Source: CAG-390 sp964590755
GTDB taxonomy: Bacteria > Bacillota > Clostridia > Oscillospirales > CAG-272
Length of the DNA stretch: 46,506 bases
Reading direction: 5' to 3'
Assembly (NCBI GenBank): GCA_964590755.1
Contig: CAZPYK010000007.1
Span: 1-46,506 of the forward strand
Made by a program: the position numbers and the translations under genes. A model generated the notes under the pieces. That model was not told where the DNA came from. It did not search any database and was given only the letters and a program-made list of their open reading frames with translations. Positions within the stretch are counted from its first letter, which is position 1. Each line of letters starts with the position of its first letter. This document shows, piece by piece, positions 1 through 6,965 of this stretch.

Positions 1-275
1 TACTCGGGCGAGCCCTTACCGGAACCCATTCGGGTCTCGGCAGGCTTCTCGGTGATGGGCTTATCCGGGAAGATCTTTGTCCAAACATTACCGCCACGCT
101 TGATGTAACGTGTCATAGCAATACGGGCTGCCTCTATCTGCGCGCTTGTTATCCAAGCGGGCTCAAGAGCCATAAGTCCGTATTCACCGTAGGTCACGGT
201 GTTGCCTCTTGTGGCTTTACCCTTAAGTCTGCCGCGCTGGACACGGCGGAACTTAACTCTCTTAGGCATTAACAT
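1..275 (-). CDS. rplP: 50S ribosomal protein L16 (5' part, cut by window edge)
   Basis: The first 91 codons of L16 are present. The N-terminus reads MLMPKRVKFRRVQRGR, followed by GNTVTYGEYGLMALEPAW, which is typical of bacterial L16. The protein binds 23S rRNA near the A-site and peptidyl transferase centre. The start ATG shares one base with the rpsC stop codon (TAATG), so translation is probably coupled to rpsC. A second ATG two codons downstream is an alternative start. The C-terminal third lies beyond position 1. Confidence 0.95.
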   Translation of the reverse strand, partial: MLMPKRVKFRRVQRGRLKGKATRGNTVTYGEYGLMALEPAWITSAQIEAARIAMTRYIKRGGNVWTKIFPDKPITEKPAETRMGSGKGSPE

Positions 276-1147
276 TATTTCTTGCCCCCTTCTGGTGCAC
301 GGTCGCCGGACTGCGGTCTCGGCGGTCTGTTGCCGCGGAAGTTGTTGCCGTTGCCGCGGGGTGCTCCGGTATTATTTCTGCGGTCGCCGTTTCTGCGATC
401 ATTGCGTCCGCCGTTTCTGCGATCGCCACGGTTGTCGTTTCTGCGATCACCGCGGTTGTCGTTTCTGCGTTCGCGGCGCTCGCGAGTTGCGCCTGCGGCA
501 TTGAGGACCTCGCCGTTGTAGATCCAAACCTTAACACCGACCTTACCATAGGTGGTGTTGGCCTCCCAGAAGCCGTAGTCGATGTCGGCTCTGAGTGTCT
601 GAAGCGGAATGGTTCCTTCATGATAGCTCTCTGTACGAGCGATCTCGGCGCCGCCGAGACGTCCGCCGCAGGAGATCTTGATTCCGCGGGCACCCAGTCT
701 CATTGTGTTGCGTATAGCCATCTTCATCGCACGGCGGAAAGCCACACGACCTTCAAGCTGACCTGCGATATTCTCGGCAACGAGCTGAGCGTCGAGATCG
801 GGATTGCGGATCTCAACGACATTGAGAGAAACGGGAATCTGCTTTCCGCTCTGATCCTTACCGACGATCTTTTCGACCTTCGATTTGAGGATCTCGATAT
901 TTTCACCGCCGCGGCCGATCACAAGACCCGGCTTGGCGCAGTGGATATAAACTTTGACCTTGTACTGATCGCGCTCGATCTCAACCTTGGGCACACCGGC
1001 CTTCTGAAGCTCGGTCTTCAGGAGCTTACGGATGTTGTAATCGGAAACGAGAACATCTCCGAAGACCTCATCCTTTACGCACCATCTTGAATCCCAGTCC
1101 TTGATCACGCCCACACGAAGGCCGTGAGGATTAACTTTCTGTCCCAT
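275..1147 (-). CDS. rpsC: 30S ribosomal protein S3 with an extended Arg/Asn/Asp-rich tail
   Basis: S3 sits at the mRNA entry of the small subunit. The N-terminus MGQKVNPHGLRVG, the KH-type RNA-binding segment GLVIGRGGENIE and the C-terminal S3 domain (GARGIKISCGGRLGGAEIAR) are all clear. At 290 aa it is longer than the usual 215-235. From about residue 219 it carries a ~70-residue low-complexity tail with repeated RRNDNRGD-like units, then Gly/Asn/Pro-rich sequence. The tail is encoded by near-identical 24-bp DNA repeats (about 405-480). It overlaps the flanking rplV and rplP genes by one base at each end (TAATG junctions). The tail is probably a disordered RNA-binding extension (inference). 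Confidence 0.96.
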   Translation of the reverse strand: MGQKVNPHGLRVGVIKDWDSRWCVKDEVFGDVLVSDYNIRKLLKTELQKAGVPKVEIERDQYKVKVYIHCAKPGLVIGRGGENIEILKSKVEKIVGKDQSGKQIPVSLNVVEIRNPDLDAQLVAENIAGQLEGRVAFRRAMKMAIRNTMRLGARGIKISCGGRLGGAEIARTESYHEGTIPLQTLRADIDYGFWEANTTYGKVGVKVWIYNGEVLNAAGATRERRERRNDNRGDRRNDNRGDRRNGGRNDRRNGDRRNNTGAPRGNGNNFRGNRPPRPQSGDRAPEGGKK

Positions 1148-1500
1148 TACGCATTGACCTCCTTGGTTTCTCTTTCCTTGACAGCAAGAGTAACATGTGA
1201 CGTTCTCTTAAGGATCCTGTCGCCCGAGCCCTTGGCTCTGGGCATCATTCTTTTCAGTGTAGGTCCGGGGCACACGAAGCATTCCGAAACATAAAGCGCC
1301 TCGGTGTTCATGTGGAAGTTGTGGTCTGCGTTTGCGACAGCGCTCTTGAGCAGCTTTATGAGCTCCTCGGACGCCGCCTTGGGAGTGTGCTTCAGGATCG
1401 CCATTGCCTCATCAACGTCCTTGCCGCGGATAAGATCGAGAACGATCTTGACCTTGCGGGGAGAGATGCGCACATATTTAAGATAAGCTTTTGCTTCCAT
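1147..1500 (-). CDS. rplV: 50S ribosomal protein L22
   Basis: 117 aa, the normal size. It starts MEAKAYLKYVRISPRKVKIV. The C-terminus carries the beta-hairpin segment (CPGPTLKRMMPRAKGSGDRILKRTSHV, split here only for description), which lines the peptide exit tunnel. It follows rpsS with a short gap and overlaps rpsC by one base. Confidence 0.96.
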   Translation of the reverse strand: MEAKAYLKYVRISPRKVKIVLDLIRGKDVDEAMAILKHTPKAASEELIKLLKSAVANADHNFHMNTEALYVSECFVCPGPTLKRMMPRAKGSGDRILKRTSHVTLAVKERETKEVNA

Positions 1501-1516
1501 AGTACTTTATCCTCCC

Positions 1517-1795
1517 TTAGTTGCTGTTGGATGTCTTAGAGCCCGAATGGCCTCTGAAAAGACGTGTAGGAGCGAACTCGCCCAGCTTGTGACCGACCAT
1601 GTCCTCGATGACATACACCGGTACATGCTTGCGGCCGTCGTGAACGGCGATCGTGTGACCAACGAATTCCGGGAATATGACCGAAGCACGGGACCAGGTC
1701 TTGATGACCTTCTTCTCGTTTTTGGCATTCATGGCGCAAATGCGGTCGTAGAGCTTCTTTTCTACGAAAGGCGCCTTCTTAAGACTTCTGCTCAT
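1517..1795 (-). CDS. rpsS: 30S ribosomal protein S19
   Basis: 92 aa, full length. MSRSLKKAPFVEKKLYDRI and GHKLGEFAPTRLFRGHSG are signature segments of S19, which binds 16S rRNA in the head of the 30S subunit together with S13. It lies between rplB and rplV in the standard S10-operon order. Confidence 0.96.
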   Translation of the reverse strand: MSRSLKKAPFVEKKLYDRICAMNAKNEKKVIKTWSRASVIFPEFVGHTIAVHDGRKHVPVYVIEDMVGHKLGEFAPTRLFRGHSGSKTSNSN

Positions 1796-1808
1796 TTATA
1801 TTCCCTCC

Positions 1809-2639
1809 TTACTTAGCGTTTCTGTGTTTGACTATGAACTTTTCTGTTCTAGCCTTCTTGTTTCTCGTCTTGTATCCGAGAGCGGGCTTGCCCCAAGGAG
1901 TAAGCGGGCCGGGATGTCCGACAGGAGACTTACCTTCACCACCACCGTGCGGGTGATCGCAGGGGTTCATGACAGAACCGCGAACAGTGGGACGGAAGCC
2001 TTTGTGACGAGTCTTACCTGCTTTACCGAGCTTGACGGTATCGTGCTCAACGTTGCCGACCTGACCGATAGTTGCCTTGCAGTCAAGACGGATCTGTCTC
2101 ACCTCACCGGAGGGGAGACGCACCAGGCACACGCCGTTCTCCTTGGAGATCAGCTGAGCCGCGGCGCCCGCGGAGCGAACGAGCTGACCGCCCTTGCCGG
2201 GGTAAAGCTCGATGTTGTAAATGACCGTACCGACGGGGATGTTGGCGAGGGGCAGTGTGTTACCGGGTTTGATGTCGGCGTCGGGTCCGCAGTAAACGGT
2301 GTCACCGGCGGTAAGTCCGACAGGAGCGATAACATAGCTCTTCTCGCCCGCCTCTGTCTGAAGCAGTGCGATGTAAGCGGTGCGGTTGGGGTCGTATTCG
2401 ATGCCGATGACCGTGGCGGGAGCCTCGTTCTGACGGCGGAAGTCGATTATACGATATTTCTGCTTGTTGCCGCCGCCTCTGTGACGAACGGTGATCTTGC
2501 CGTTCGCATTGCGTCCGGCATTCTTCTTCTTGATAACGACAAGGCTCTTTTCGGGGCTGAACTTGGTCAGTTCCTCGAAGGTGGGCAGTGTCATCTGTCT
2601 TCTCGAAGGAGTTGTGGGGTTAAGTTTGATCGTAGGCAT
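1809..2639 (-). CDS. rplB: 50S ribosomal protein L2
   Basis: 276 aa, standard length. Conserved features are PTTPSRRQMT near the N-terminus, HRGGGNKQKYRIIDFRR, and the C-terminal motif MNPCDHPHGGGEGKSPVG, whose histidine region lies close to the peptidyl transferase centre. L2 is a primary 23S rRNA-binding protein needed for subunit association. It sits 20 bp after rplW. Confidence 0.97.
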   Translation of the reverse strand: MPTIKLNPTTPSRRQMTLPTFEELTKFSPEKSLVVIKKKNAGRNANGKITVRHRGGGNKQKYRIIDFRRQNEAPATVIGIEYDPNRTAYIALLQTEAGEKSYVIAPVGLTAGDTVYCGPDADIKPGNTLPLANIPVGTVIYNIELYPGKGGQLVRSAGAAAQLISKENGVCLVRLPSGEVRQIRLDCKATIGQVGNVEHDTVKLGKAGKTRHKGFRPTVRGSVMNPCDHPHGGGEGKSPVGHPGPLTPWGKPALGYKTRNKKARTEKFIVKHRNAK

Positions 2640-2659
2640 TACTTTCTCCTCCTACTTTC

Positions 2660-2956
2660 TCAGTTCATACCATCAAAGAAGGCGATGGTCTTGGAGTCCT
2701 CGGTGAGAGTGACTATGGCTTTCTTCCATTCGGAAGTGTAGCCAAAGTGCACGCCGAGTCTCTTGGGCTTGCGCTTCATATTGATGGTGTTGACAGCGGC
2801 GACCTTTACGCCGAACATCTTCTCGACAGCTTCGGCGATCTCGGGCTTTGTGGCGCTCGTCATGACCTTGAAAACATACTTTTTCTGGCTCATCATATCC
2901 ATACCGGCTTCACTGATGACCGGCTTTATGATGATATCCTGTACCATTTTCTTCAT
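2660..2956 (-). CDS. rplW: 50S ribosomal protein L23
   Basis: 98 aa, normal for L23. Recognisable segments are DIIIKPVISEAG and KYVFKVMTSATKPEIAEAVE. L23 forms the docking site for trigger factor and SRP at the tunnel exit. The start codon overlaps the rplD stop (ATGA), implying coupled translation. Confidence 0.95.
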   Translation of the reverse strand: MKKMVQDIIIKPVISEAGMDMMSQKKYVFKVMTSATKPEIAEAVEKMFGVKVAAVNTINMKRKPKRLGVHFGYTSEWKKAIVTLTEDSKTIAFFDGMN

Positions 2957-3639
2957 GCGTACACCTCCTCAAGCTTTTCGACGGCCTCACGCGTCATGAC
3001 CAGCTTTTCGGCATTCAGAATGTCATAGACGCTCAAAGTGCTGTAAAGTGTGGTGTTGGCGGTGGGAATGTTGTCGCAGCTCTTAACTACGAGCTTATCG
3101 ACCTCGGGAAGAACGAGCAGGGTCTTCTGCGCTACCTTGGCGGTGCGGGTCTTGACCTCGTCATTCTCCTTGTAATTCTTCGTGACTTCCTTGGTGAAGC
3201 CGAGATCCGCGAACATCTTTACCATCGTGGCGGTCTTGTAAGCATCAAGCTTGACCGAATCGACGATAACGAGGTTACCCTCGGCGACCTTGGCGGAAAG
3301 AGCGCTTGCAAGAGCGGCTCTGCGAGTCTTCTTGTTAAGCGAAACGCGGTAATCTCTGGGCTTCGGGCCGAGAGCTACGCCGCCGTGCGTCCACTGAGGC
3401 GAACGGGTCGAACCCTGACGGGCGCGTCCTGTGCCTTTCTGTCTCCAGGGCTTTCTTCCGCCGCCCGAGACCTCGGTGCGGGTAAGAGTGGACTGTGTGC
3501 CCTGTCTTTGATTGAGCAGATATGCTCTGACCGCGGCATGAAGAACGGGACCGGATACCTCAGCTCCGAAAAGCCTTTCGGAAAGATTGATCTCGCCAAC
3601 CTCTTTGCCTGTCATATCAACAACTTTTACGCTAGGCAT
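2953..3639 (-). CDS. rplD: 50S ribosomal protein L4
   Basis: 228 aa, about 20 residues longer than many homologues. The extra sequence is around the segment EVTKNYKENDEVKTRTAK in the C-terminal half. The core motif GGGRKPWRQKGTGRARQGS, the tunnel-lining loop, is intact. L4 is the autogenous repressor of the S10 operon in gamma-proteobacteria. Whether it regulates here is unknown, although the operon has a long structured leader. The start is set by GGAGG seven bases upstream. Confidence 0.95.
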   Translation of the reverse strand: MPSVKVVDMTGKEVGEINLSERLFGAEVSGPVLHAAVRAYLLNQRQGTQSTLTRTEVSGGGRKPWRQKGTGRARQGSTRSPQWTHGGVALGPKPRDYRVSLNKKTRRAALASALSAKVAEGNLVIVDSVKLDAYKTATMVKMFADLGFTKEVTKNYKENDEVKTRTAKVAQKTLLVLPEVDKLVVKSCDNIPTANTTLYSTLSVYDILNAEKLVMTREAVEKLEEVYA

Positions 3640-3658
3640 TGCTTATCCTCCTTCTCTC

Positions 3659-4291
3659 TCATGCTTTGATCGAGTCGCGGAGGAACACGATGCCGCCCTT
3701 GGCTCCGGGAATAGCTCCGCGGATGGCGATAAGGTTGTTCTCTTTGTCGATCTTGACTACGTTCAGATTAAGGATGGTGACCTGTTCGTGACCGTACTGT
3801 CCTGCCATCTTTTTGTTCTTGAACACGCGGGACGGGCTGGAGTTAGCACCCATTGAACCGACTTCGCGGTGTACGGGGCCGACGCCGTGCGTCATTCTGA
3901 GCTTGTGGTGATTCCATCTCTTGATAACGCCGGTGTATCCGTGTCCCTTAGTCGTACCGGTTACGTCGACCTTGTCGCCTACGGCGAAGGTTTCGACAGA
4001 TACGACATCGCCGACAGAATATGCCGAGCAATCGTCAAGACGGAATTCCTTGAGGTGCTTCTTCACCGCAAGTCCGTTCTTTTCAAAGTGTCCCGCCTCG
4101 GGTTTGTTTGTCTGCTTTGCTTTTGCATCAACAAAACCGAGCTGTACGGCCTCATAGCCGTCCTTTTCGGCGGTCTTGCGCTGTGCGACAACGCAGGGGC
4201 CTGCCTGAATCACCGTGACCGGAACGACATTTCCGACTTCGTCGAAGATCTGCGTCATACCGATCTTTTTACCGATAATTCCTTTTTTCAT
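3659..4291 (-). CDS. rplC: 50S ribosomal protein L3
   Basis: 210 aa. MKKGIIGKKIGMTQIF at the N-terminus and WNHHKLRMTHGVGPVHREVGS (described, not quoted in full elsewhere) identify L3, an early-assembly 23S rRNA-binding protein reaching toward the peptidyl transferase centre. The start follows an AGGAGG-type site. The gene is separated from rpsJ by a 125-nt spacer with three small hairpins, unusually long for this operon. Confidence 0.96.
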   Translation of the reverse strand: MKKGIIGKKIGMTQIFDEVGNVVPVTVIQAGPCVVAQRKTAEKDGYEAVQLGFVDAKAKQTNKPEAGHFEKNGLAVKKHLKEFRLDDCSAYSVGDVVSVETFAVGDKVDVTGTTKGHGYTGVIKRWNHHKLRMTHGVGPVHREVGSMGANSSPSRVFKNKKMAGQYGHEQVTILNLNVVKIDKENNLIAIRGAIPGAKGGIVFLRDSIKA

Positions 4292-4416
4292 TTTTCCTCC
4301 TGTGGGTTATTGGTTGGCGTTTTTGGATTTTCCTTTCGGATTGCGCCAACATGACCAACAAAGTGCCCCATCGGGGCTTGTCTTTGGGTTTGCCGGGTGT
4401 CCGGCACTCAGAAAAC
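4292..4416 (-). promoter_or_regulatory. Structured spacer between rpsJ and rplC
   Basis: The 125-nt intercistronic region contains three inverted repeats in mRNA order: GCCGG/CCGGC (4392-4405, 4-nt loop), GCCCC/GGGGC (4365-4377, 3-nt loop) and GTTGGCG/CGCCAAC (4313-4350, 24-nt loop). It ends in the rplC ribosome binding site. None is followed by a clean U-run, so they are not obvious terminators. They could protect or process the message, or bind a ribosomal protein (inference). Confidence 0.45.
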
Positions 4417-4728
4417 TCAGAGAGTTACCTGGATGTCAACGCCGGCGGGGAGCTCGATGTTCATCAGCTCTTCGGTCAGCTTCTTTGACGGTTTGACGAT
4501 ATCGATCAGTCTCTTGTGGTTGCGAAGCTCGAACTGCTCACGGCTGTCCTTATACTTGTGAACAGCGCGAAGAATGGTAACGATCTCCTTCTCCGTGGGG
4601 AGCGGGATCGGACCGGACACCTCGGCGCCGTTGCGCTTTGCAACTTCGACGATCTTCGCCGCAGCGGCATCGACCAGCGTGTGGTCATAGCTCTTAAGGC
4701 GAATTCTGATCTTCTCTTTCACTGCCAT
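4417..4728 (-). CDS. rpsJ: 30S ribosomal protein S10
   Basis: 103 aa, first gene of the S10 operon. The sequence MAVKEKIRIRLKSYDH is the canonical S10 N-terminus, and TILRAVHKYKDSREQFE is the usual middle. The ATG at 4728 is chosen because AGGAGG lies 8 nt upstream and the family starts there. The same frame stays open for another 87 codons upstream, but that sequence lies in the leader and does not resemble S10. S10 also acts as NusE in antitermination (family knowledge). Confidence 0.96.
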   Translation of the reverse strand: MAVKEKIRIRLKSYDHTLVDAAAAKIVEVAKRNGAEVSGPIPLPTEKEIVTILRAVHKYKDSREQFELRNHKRLIDIVKPSKKLTEELMNIELPAGVDIQVTL

Positions 4729-5056
4729 TGATTTTTGCCTCCTCATTGGATTTACGCGCATCTGCGTATATATTAATGAAAGCTCTTGCGCGTCCTGCGT
4801 TCCTTTGACGGGGACTTTTTTGTTTTGCACCGTTCCGCGCGTTTCTTTTGTCTTCATACAAAAACCGAAATCTGCCACCTCGTCCGTCACGATCGGACGG
4901 ATGTGCAAATTCCGGAACACGCCGCAAATACGGCACTTGACATTACCCTTTGATCTAAAAAGATCCTTTCGCCCGGTTAAAACGGACATACTCCACGAAA
5001 ATTCCCCGCATCAATGCGGCAACCTTTCGCTTCAACGCATACTTCGCACATCAAGC
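4729..5056 (-). promoter_or_regulatory. Long structured 5' leader of the S10 operon
   Basis: About 330 nt separate the predicted transcription start from rpsJ. In RNA order the leader holds small hairpins at 4952-4965 (GATCT/AGATC), 4921-4934 (GCCG/CGGC) and 4881-4899 (CGTCCG/CGGACG, 7-nt loop). No convincing terminator is seen. A leader this long suggests autogenous control by an operon protein such as L4 or S10. Leader motifs upstream of S10 operons have been reported in Clostridia, so a covariance search would decide. Confidence 0.5.
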
Positions 5057-5062
5057 TCCACT

Positions 5063-5091
5063 ATTATACTATAAATACACTTTTTTTTCAA
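5063..5091 (-). promoter_or_regulatory. Sigma-A promoter of the S10 operon
   Basis: On the minus strand TTGAAA (5086-5091) and TATAAT (5063-5068) are separated by exactly 17 nt. The -10 is perfect. It precedes rpsJ by about 330 nt, and no other gene on this strand intervenes. Confidence 0.8.
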
Positions 5092-5147
5092 TCCGCTTTT
5101 ACAGAGATTTTTTACGTCGTTTTTCACTGCAAATTGTGCACTATGCA

Positions 5148-5732
5148 CTACAGCTTGTTTGCCTCAAGCAAGCCTGCGGCATTTTGAGTCAATTTGGAGC
5201 GCAACCACTCCGGACTTATTATCTTTATCGGCGCTCCGATCGCCATGAGCACGCCCAAAAACGCCTCCACACTGCCGAATTCGCAATAATATCTGTTGTC
5301 CGCGCCCTGCCCCCGCCTCGCACCGACCTTTCCCGTTATCATTCTGTTCAGCTTCATGGCGGTCAATTTGTCGGGAATCTCGAGCAACGCGGTATACGGA
5401 ATGCTCATCTGCGTCGCTTCGTCGATCGACGCAAAGCCTCCGCGTTCATCCGCCATTCCGCTCATCGCGGCAATAAGCTCGACATAATCGTCACTGTCCG
5501 CAACGGAAATGGCCTCGGGAAGCGAAAAAGGCTCCGAGTAATAAAAGCCTTTGCGCTTCGCATCGTATTTTATCGGAGCATTCAAAAAATCACGCATATA
5601 TTCCACATCGCGCGTCGCTTGGCGGCGTGAAATGCCGAACCTTTCCGATACGCGCACGGCGTTCGGATACGATCCCTCCGCTATTCTTTTATTCAACCAC
5701 CTGATCCGTTCATCGGCCGATGCTGTACTCAT
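5148..5732 (-). CDS. HTH transcriptional regulator of WYL type lacking the WYL core
   Basis: 194 aa. Residues ~5-60 form a winged HTH of the HTH_11/DeoR type (ERIRWLNKRIAEGSYPNAVR, FGISRRQATRDVEYMR). The next segment, GFYYSEPFSLPEA, is typical of the linker in WYL regulators. The C-terminus (GSVEAFLGVLMAIGAPIKII, SPEWLRSKL) resembles the WCX extension. The central ~70-residue WYL ligand-binding domain of the usual ~300-aa family members is absent. It lies 39 bp after a membrane-protein gene and is probably cotranscribed with it. Target and ligand are unknown. Confidence 0.7.
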   Translation of the reverse strand: MSTASADERIRWLNKRIAEGSYPNAVRVSERFGISRRQATRDVEYMRDFLNAPIKYDAKRKGFYYSEPFSLPEAISVADSDDYVELIAAMSGMADERGGFASIDEATQMSIPYTALLEIPDKLTAMKLNRMITGKVGARRGQGADNRYYCEFGSVEAFLGVLMAIGAPIKIISPEWLRSKLTQNAAGLLEANKL

Positions 5733-5771
5733 CGTGCGCTCCTCCGATCAAAAAAGTAGGGGAATCGATAA

Positions 5772-6704
5772 TCAAGATATCGGCAATGTCTCGGCTTCAT
5801 TCGGCGCGGCATGCGACGAAAATGCCCGCAAGGTGACCGAAAAGGTCCGCACCGCGATATAGACCGCCATATTGAAGCAGAAAAACGCTTCGGTAAAGAA
5901 ATAAGAATTCGAAAGCATGCCGCCGAGATATCCCACCATCACCGACACCGACGCGGTCGCGGCAAGCACTACCGTCAAAAGGCCGACCGACGCATAAAGA
6001 CGCGGACGCGCCTTATTTGCGCCGAATATCATTCGAAGCTCAAGCAGGAAATAAACCATCACCGCTACGATGGCGGCGGTCAGTATCAGCTTGTTCGGGC
6101 TGTTCATGCCGACTGTCATGTCGAAGTAGATACTCGCCAGACCCGCGACGCCGCGCAAGCCGGGAGCGAAGCCTATCAAAGCATGCCACTCGCGCGAGCC
6201 CTTCGACGAGATCCGCAAATAGAAATACACCGCCGATACCGCCGAGGCGATCATACCGATGATCACTATGACAGCCTGTATCGTGACACTTCGAGCGCCG
6301 TATGAATTGCCGTTTGCGGCATAACTCTCCGCCTCATCAAACAGCTTCTTCAAGGTCCCGCCGGAAAAGCAGCGATCGATCTCGTACACAAAAGCGCCCA
6401 GCATCACGAACGCGGCGTATGCCGTAACGAAATACTCGGACGAAGAGCGCACTTCGGCGTCGGCTGTCCAACTTGCGCCGCGTCGCATGACCCACGGTAG
6501 CGCGGCGGCAACAACACAGCCCGCGACACATACCGCCGTCGATATCTCGGGCAATGTCGCGCCGACGGAATAATATCCGATGTCCGAATCAAACGCGGTA
6601 AGTATGGCACCGGTGCGCAGTGCCGCCGCCGCGATGGCAAATGCGAGTATTAAAAACAAATAAAGCTTAGCCGCAACTTTGAGCTTGCGAGCCGACTTAT
6701 CCAT
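5772..6704 (-). CDS. Multi-pass membrane protein, function unknown
   Basis: 310 aa from the ATG at 6704, chosen because GGAG lies 6 nt upstream and hydrophobic sequence begins soon after (KLYLFLILAFAIAAAALR). An in-frame ATG at 6833 would add 43 charged residues and has no good ribosome binding site. About seven or eight transmembrane helices alternate with short loops; one soluble loop (about residues 115-150) holds a Tyr/Asn-rich stretch. I do not recognise the family. It is the first gene of a likely two-gene unit with the WYL-type regulator. Confidence 0.6.
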   Translation of the reverse strand: MDKSARKLKVAAKLYLFLILAFAIAAAALRTGAILTAFDSDIGYYSVGATLPEISTAVCVAGCVVAAALPWVMRRGASWTADAEVRSSSEYFVTAYAAFVMLGAFVYEIDRCFSGGTLKKLFDEAESYAANGNSYGARSVTIQAVIVIIGMIASAVSAVYFYLRISSKGSREWHALIGFAPGLRGVAGLASIYFDMTVGMNSPNKLILTAAIVAVMVYFLLELRMIFGANKARPRLYASVGLLTVVLAATASVSVMVGYLGGMLSNSYFFTEAFFCFNMAVYIAVRTFSVTLRAFSSHAAPNEAETLPIS

Positions 6705-6849
6705 GAGGAGCTCCGTTCCGTCGCCGCGCGGCGACAATGAGAAAAATTTCCGAAAAAAACGATCCCGATCCCGAACGCGTTCGGTTTTTGAAAAACAGGT
6801 CGAACGTGTCAATAAAAGGATATCGAAGATCATACAAAAATATTATAAT

Positions 6850-6872
6850 ACACAATTGTTAACATATTGTGT
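6850..6872. promoter_or_regulatory. Operator-like palindrome upstream of the membrane-protein gene
   Basis: ACACAAT (6850-6856) and ATTGTGT (6866-6872) form a 7-bp inverted repeat around a 9-nt centre. A perfect minus-strand TATAAT (6842-6847) lies directly beside it, in the region where the membrane-protein/regulator operon must start. The layout fits an autoregulated promoter, perhaps bound by the downstream HTH protein (inference). No well-spaced -35 is seen. Confidence 0.4.
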
Positions 6873-6915
6873 ACAATGACGTTGCAAACGCCATTCTGCG
6901 ACAAATATTCATCAA

Positions 6916-6954
6916 AAAAGCACCGCCGAAGCCATTACGCTCGGCGGTGCTTTT
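6916..6954 (-). terminator. Rho-independent terminator after ftsZ
   Basis: The 14-bp arms AAAAGCACCGCCGA (6916-6929) and TCGGCGGTGCTTTT (6941-6954) pair perfectly around an 11-nt loop. On the minus strand the stem ends in a T-run, 12 bases after the ftsZ stop. It marks the end of the dcw operon. Confidence 0.85.
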
Positions 6955-6965
6955 CTATTTGCATT

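Noticed and set aside
1824..2741. A 305-codon plus-strand frame opposite rplB and rplW
   Set aside because: Complete overlap with certain ribosomal protein genes and no recognisable protein features.
4729..4989. N-terminal extension of S10 by 87 residues
   Set aside because: The frame is open but the normal S10 start has an AGGAGG site 8 nt upstream, and the extra sequence lies in the leader with no S10 similarity.
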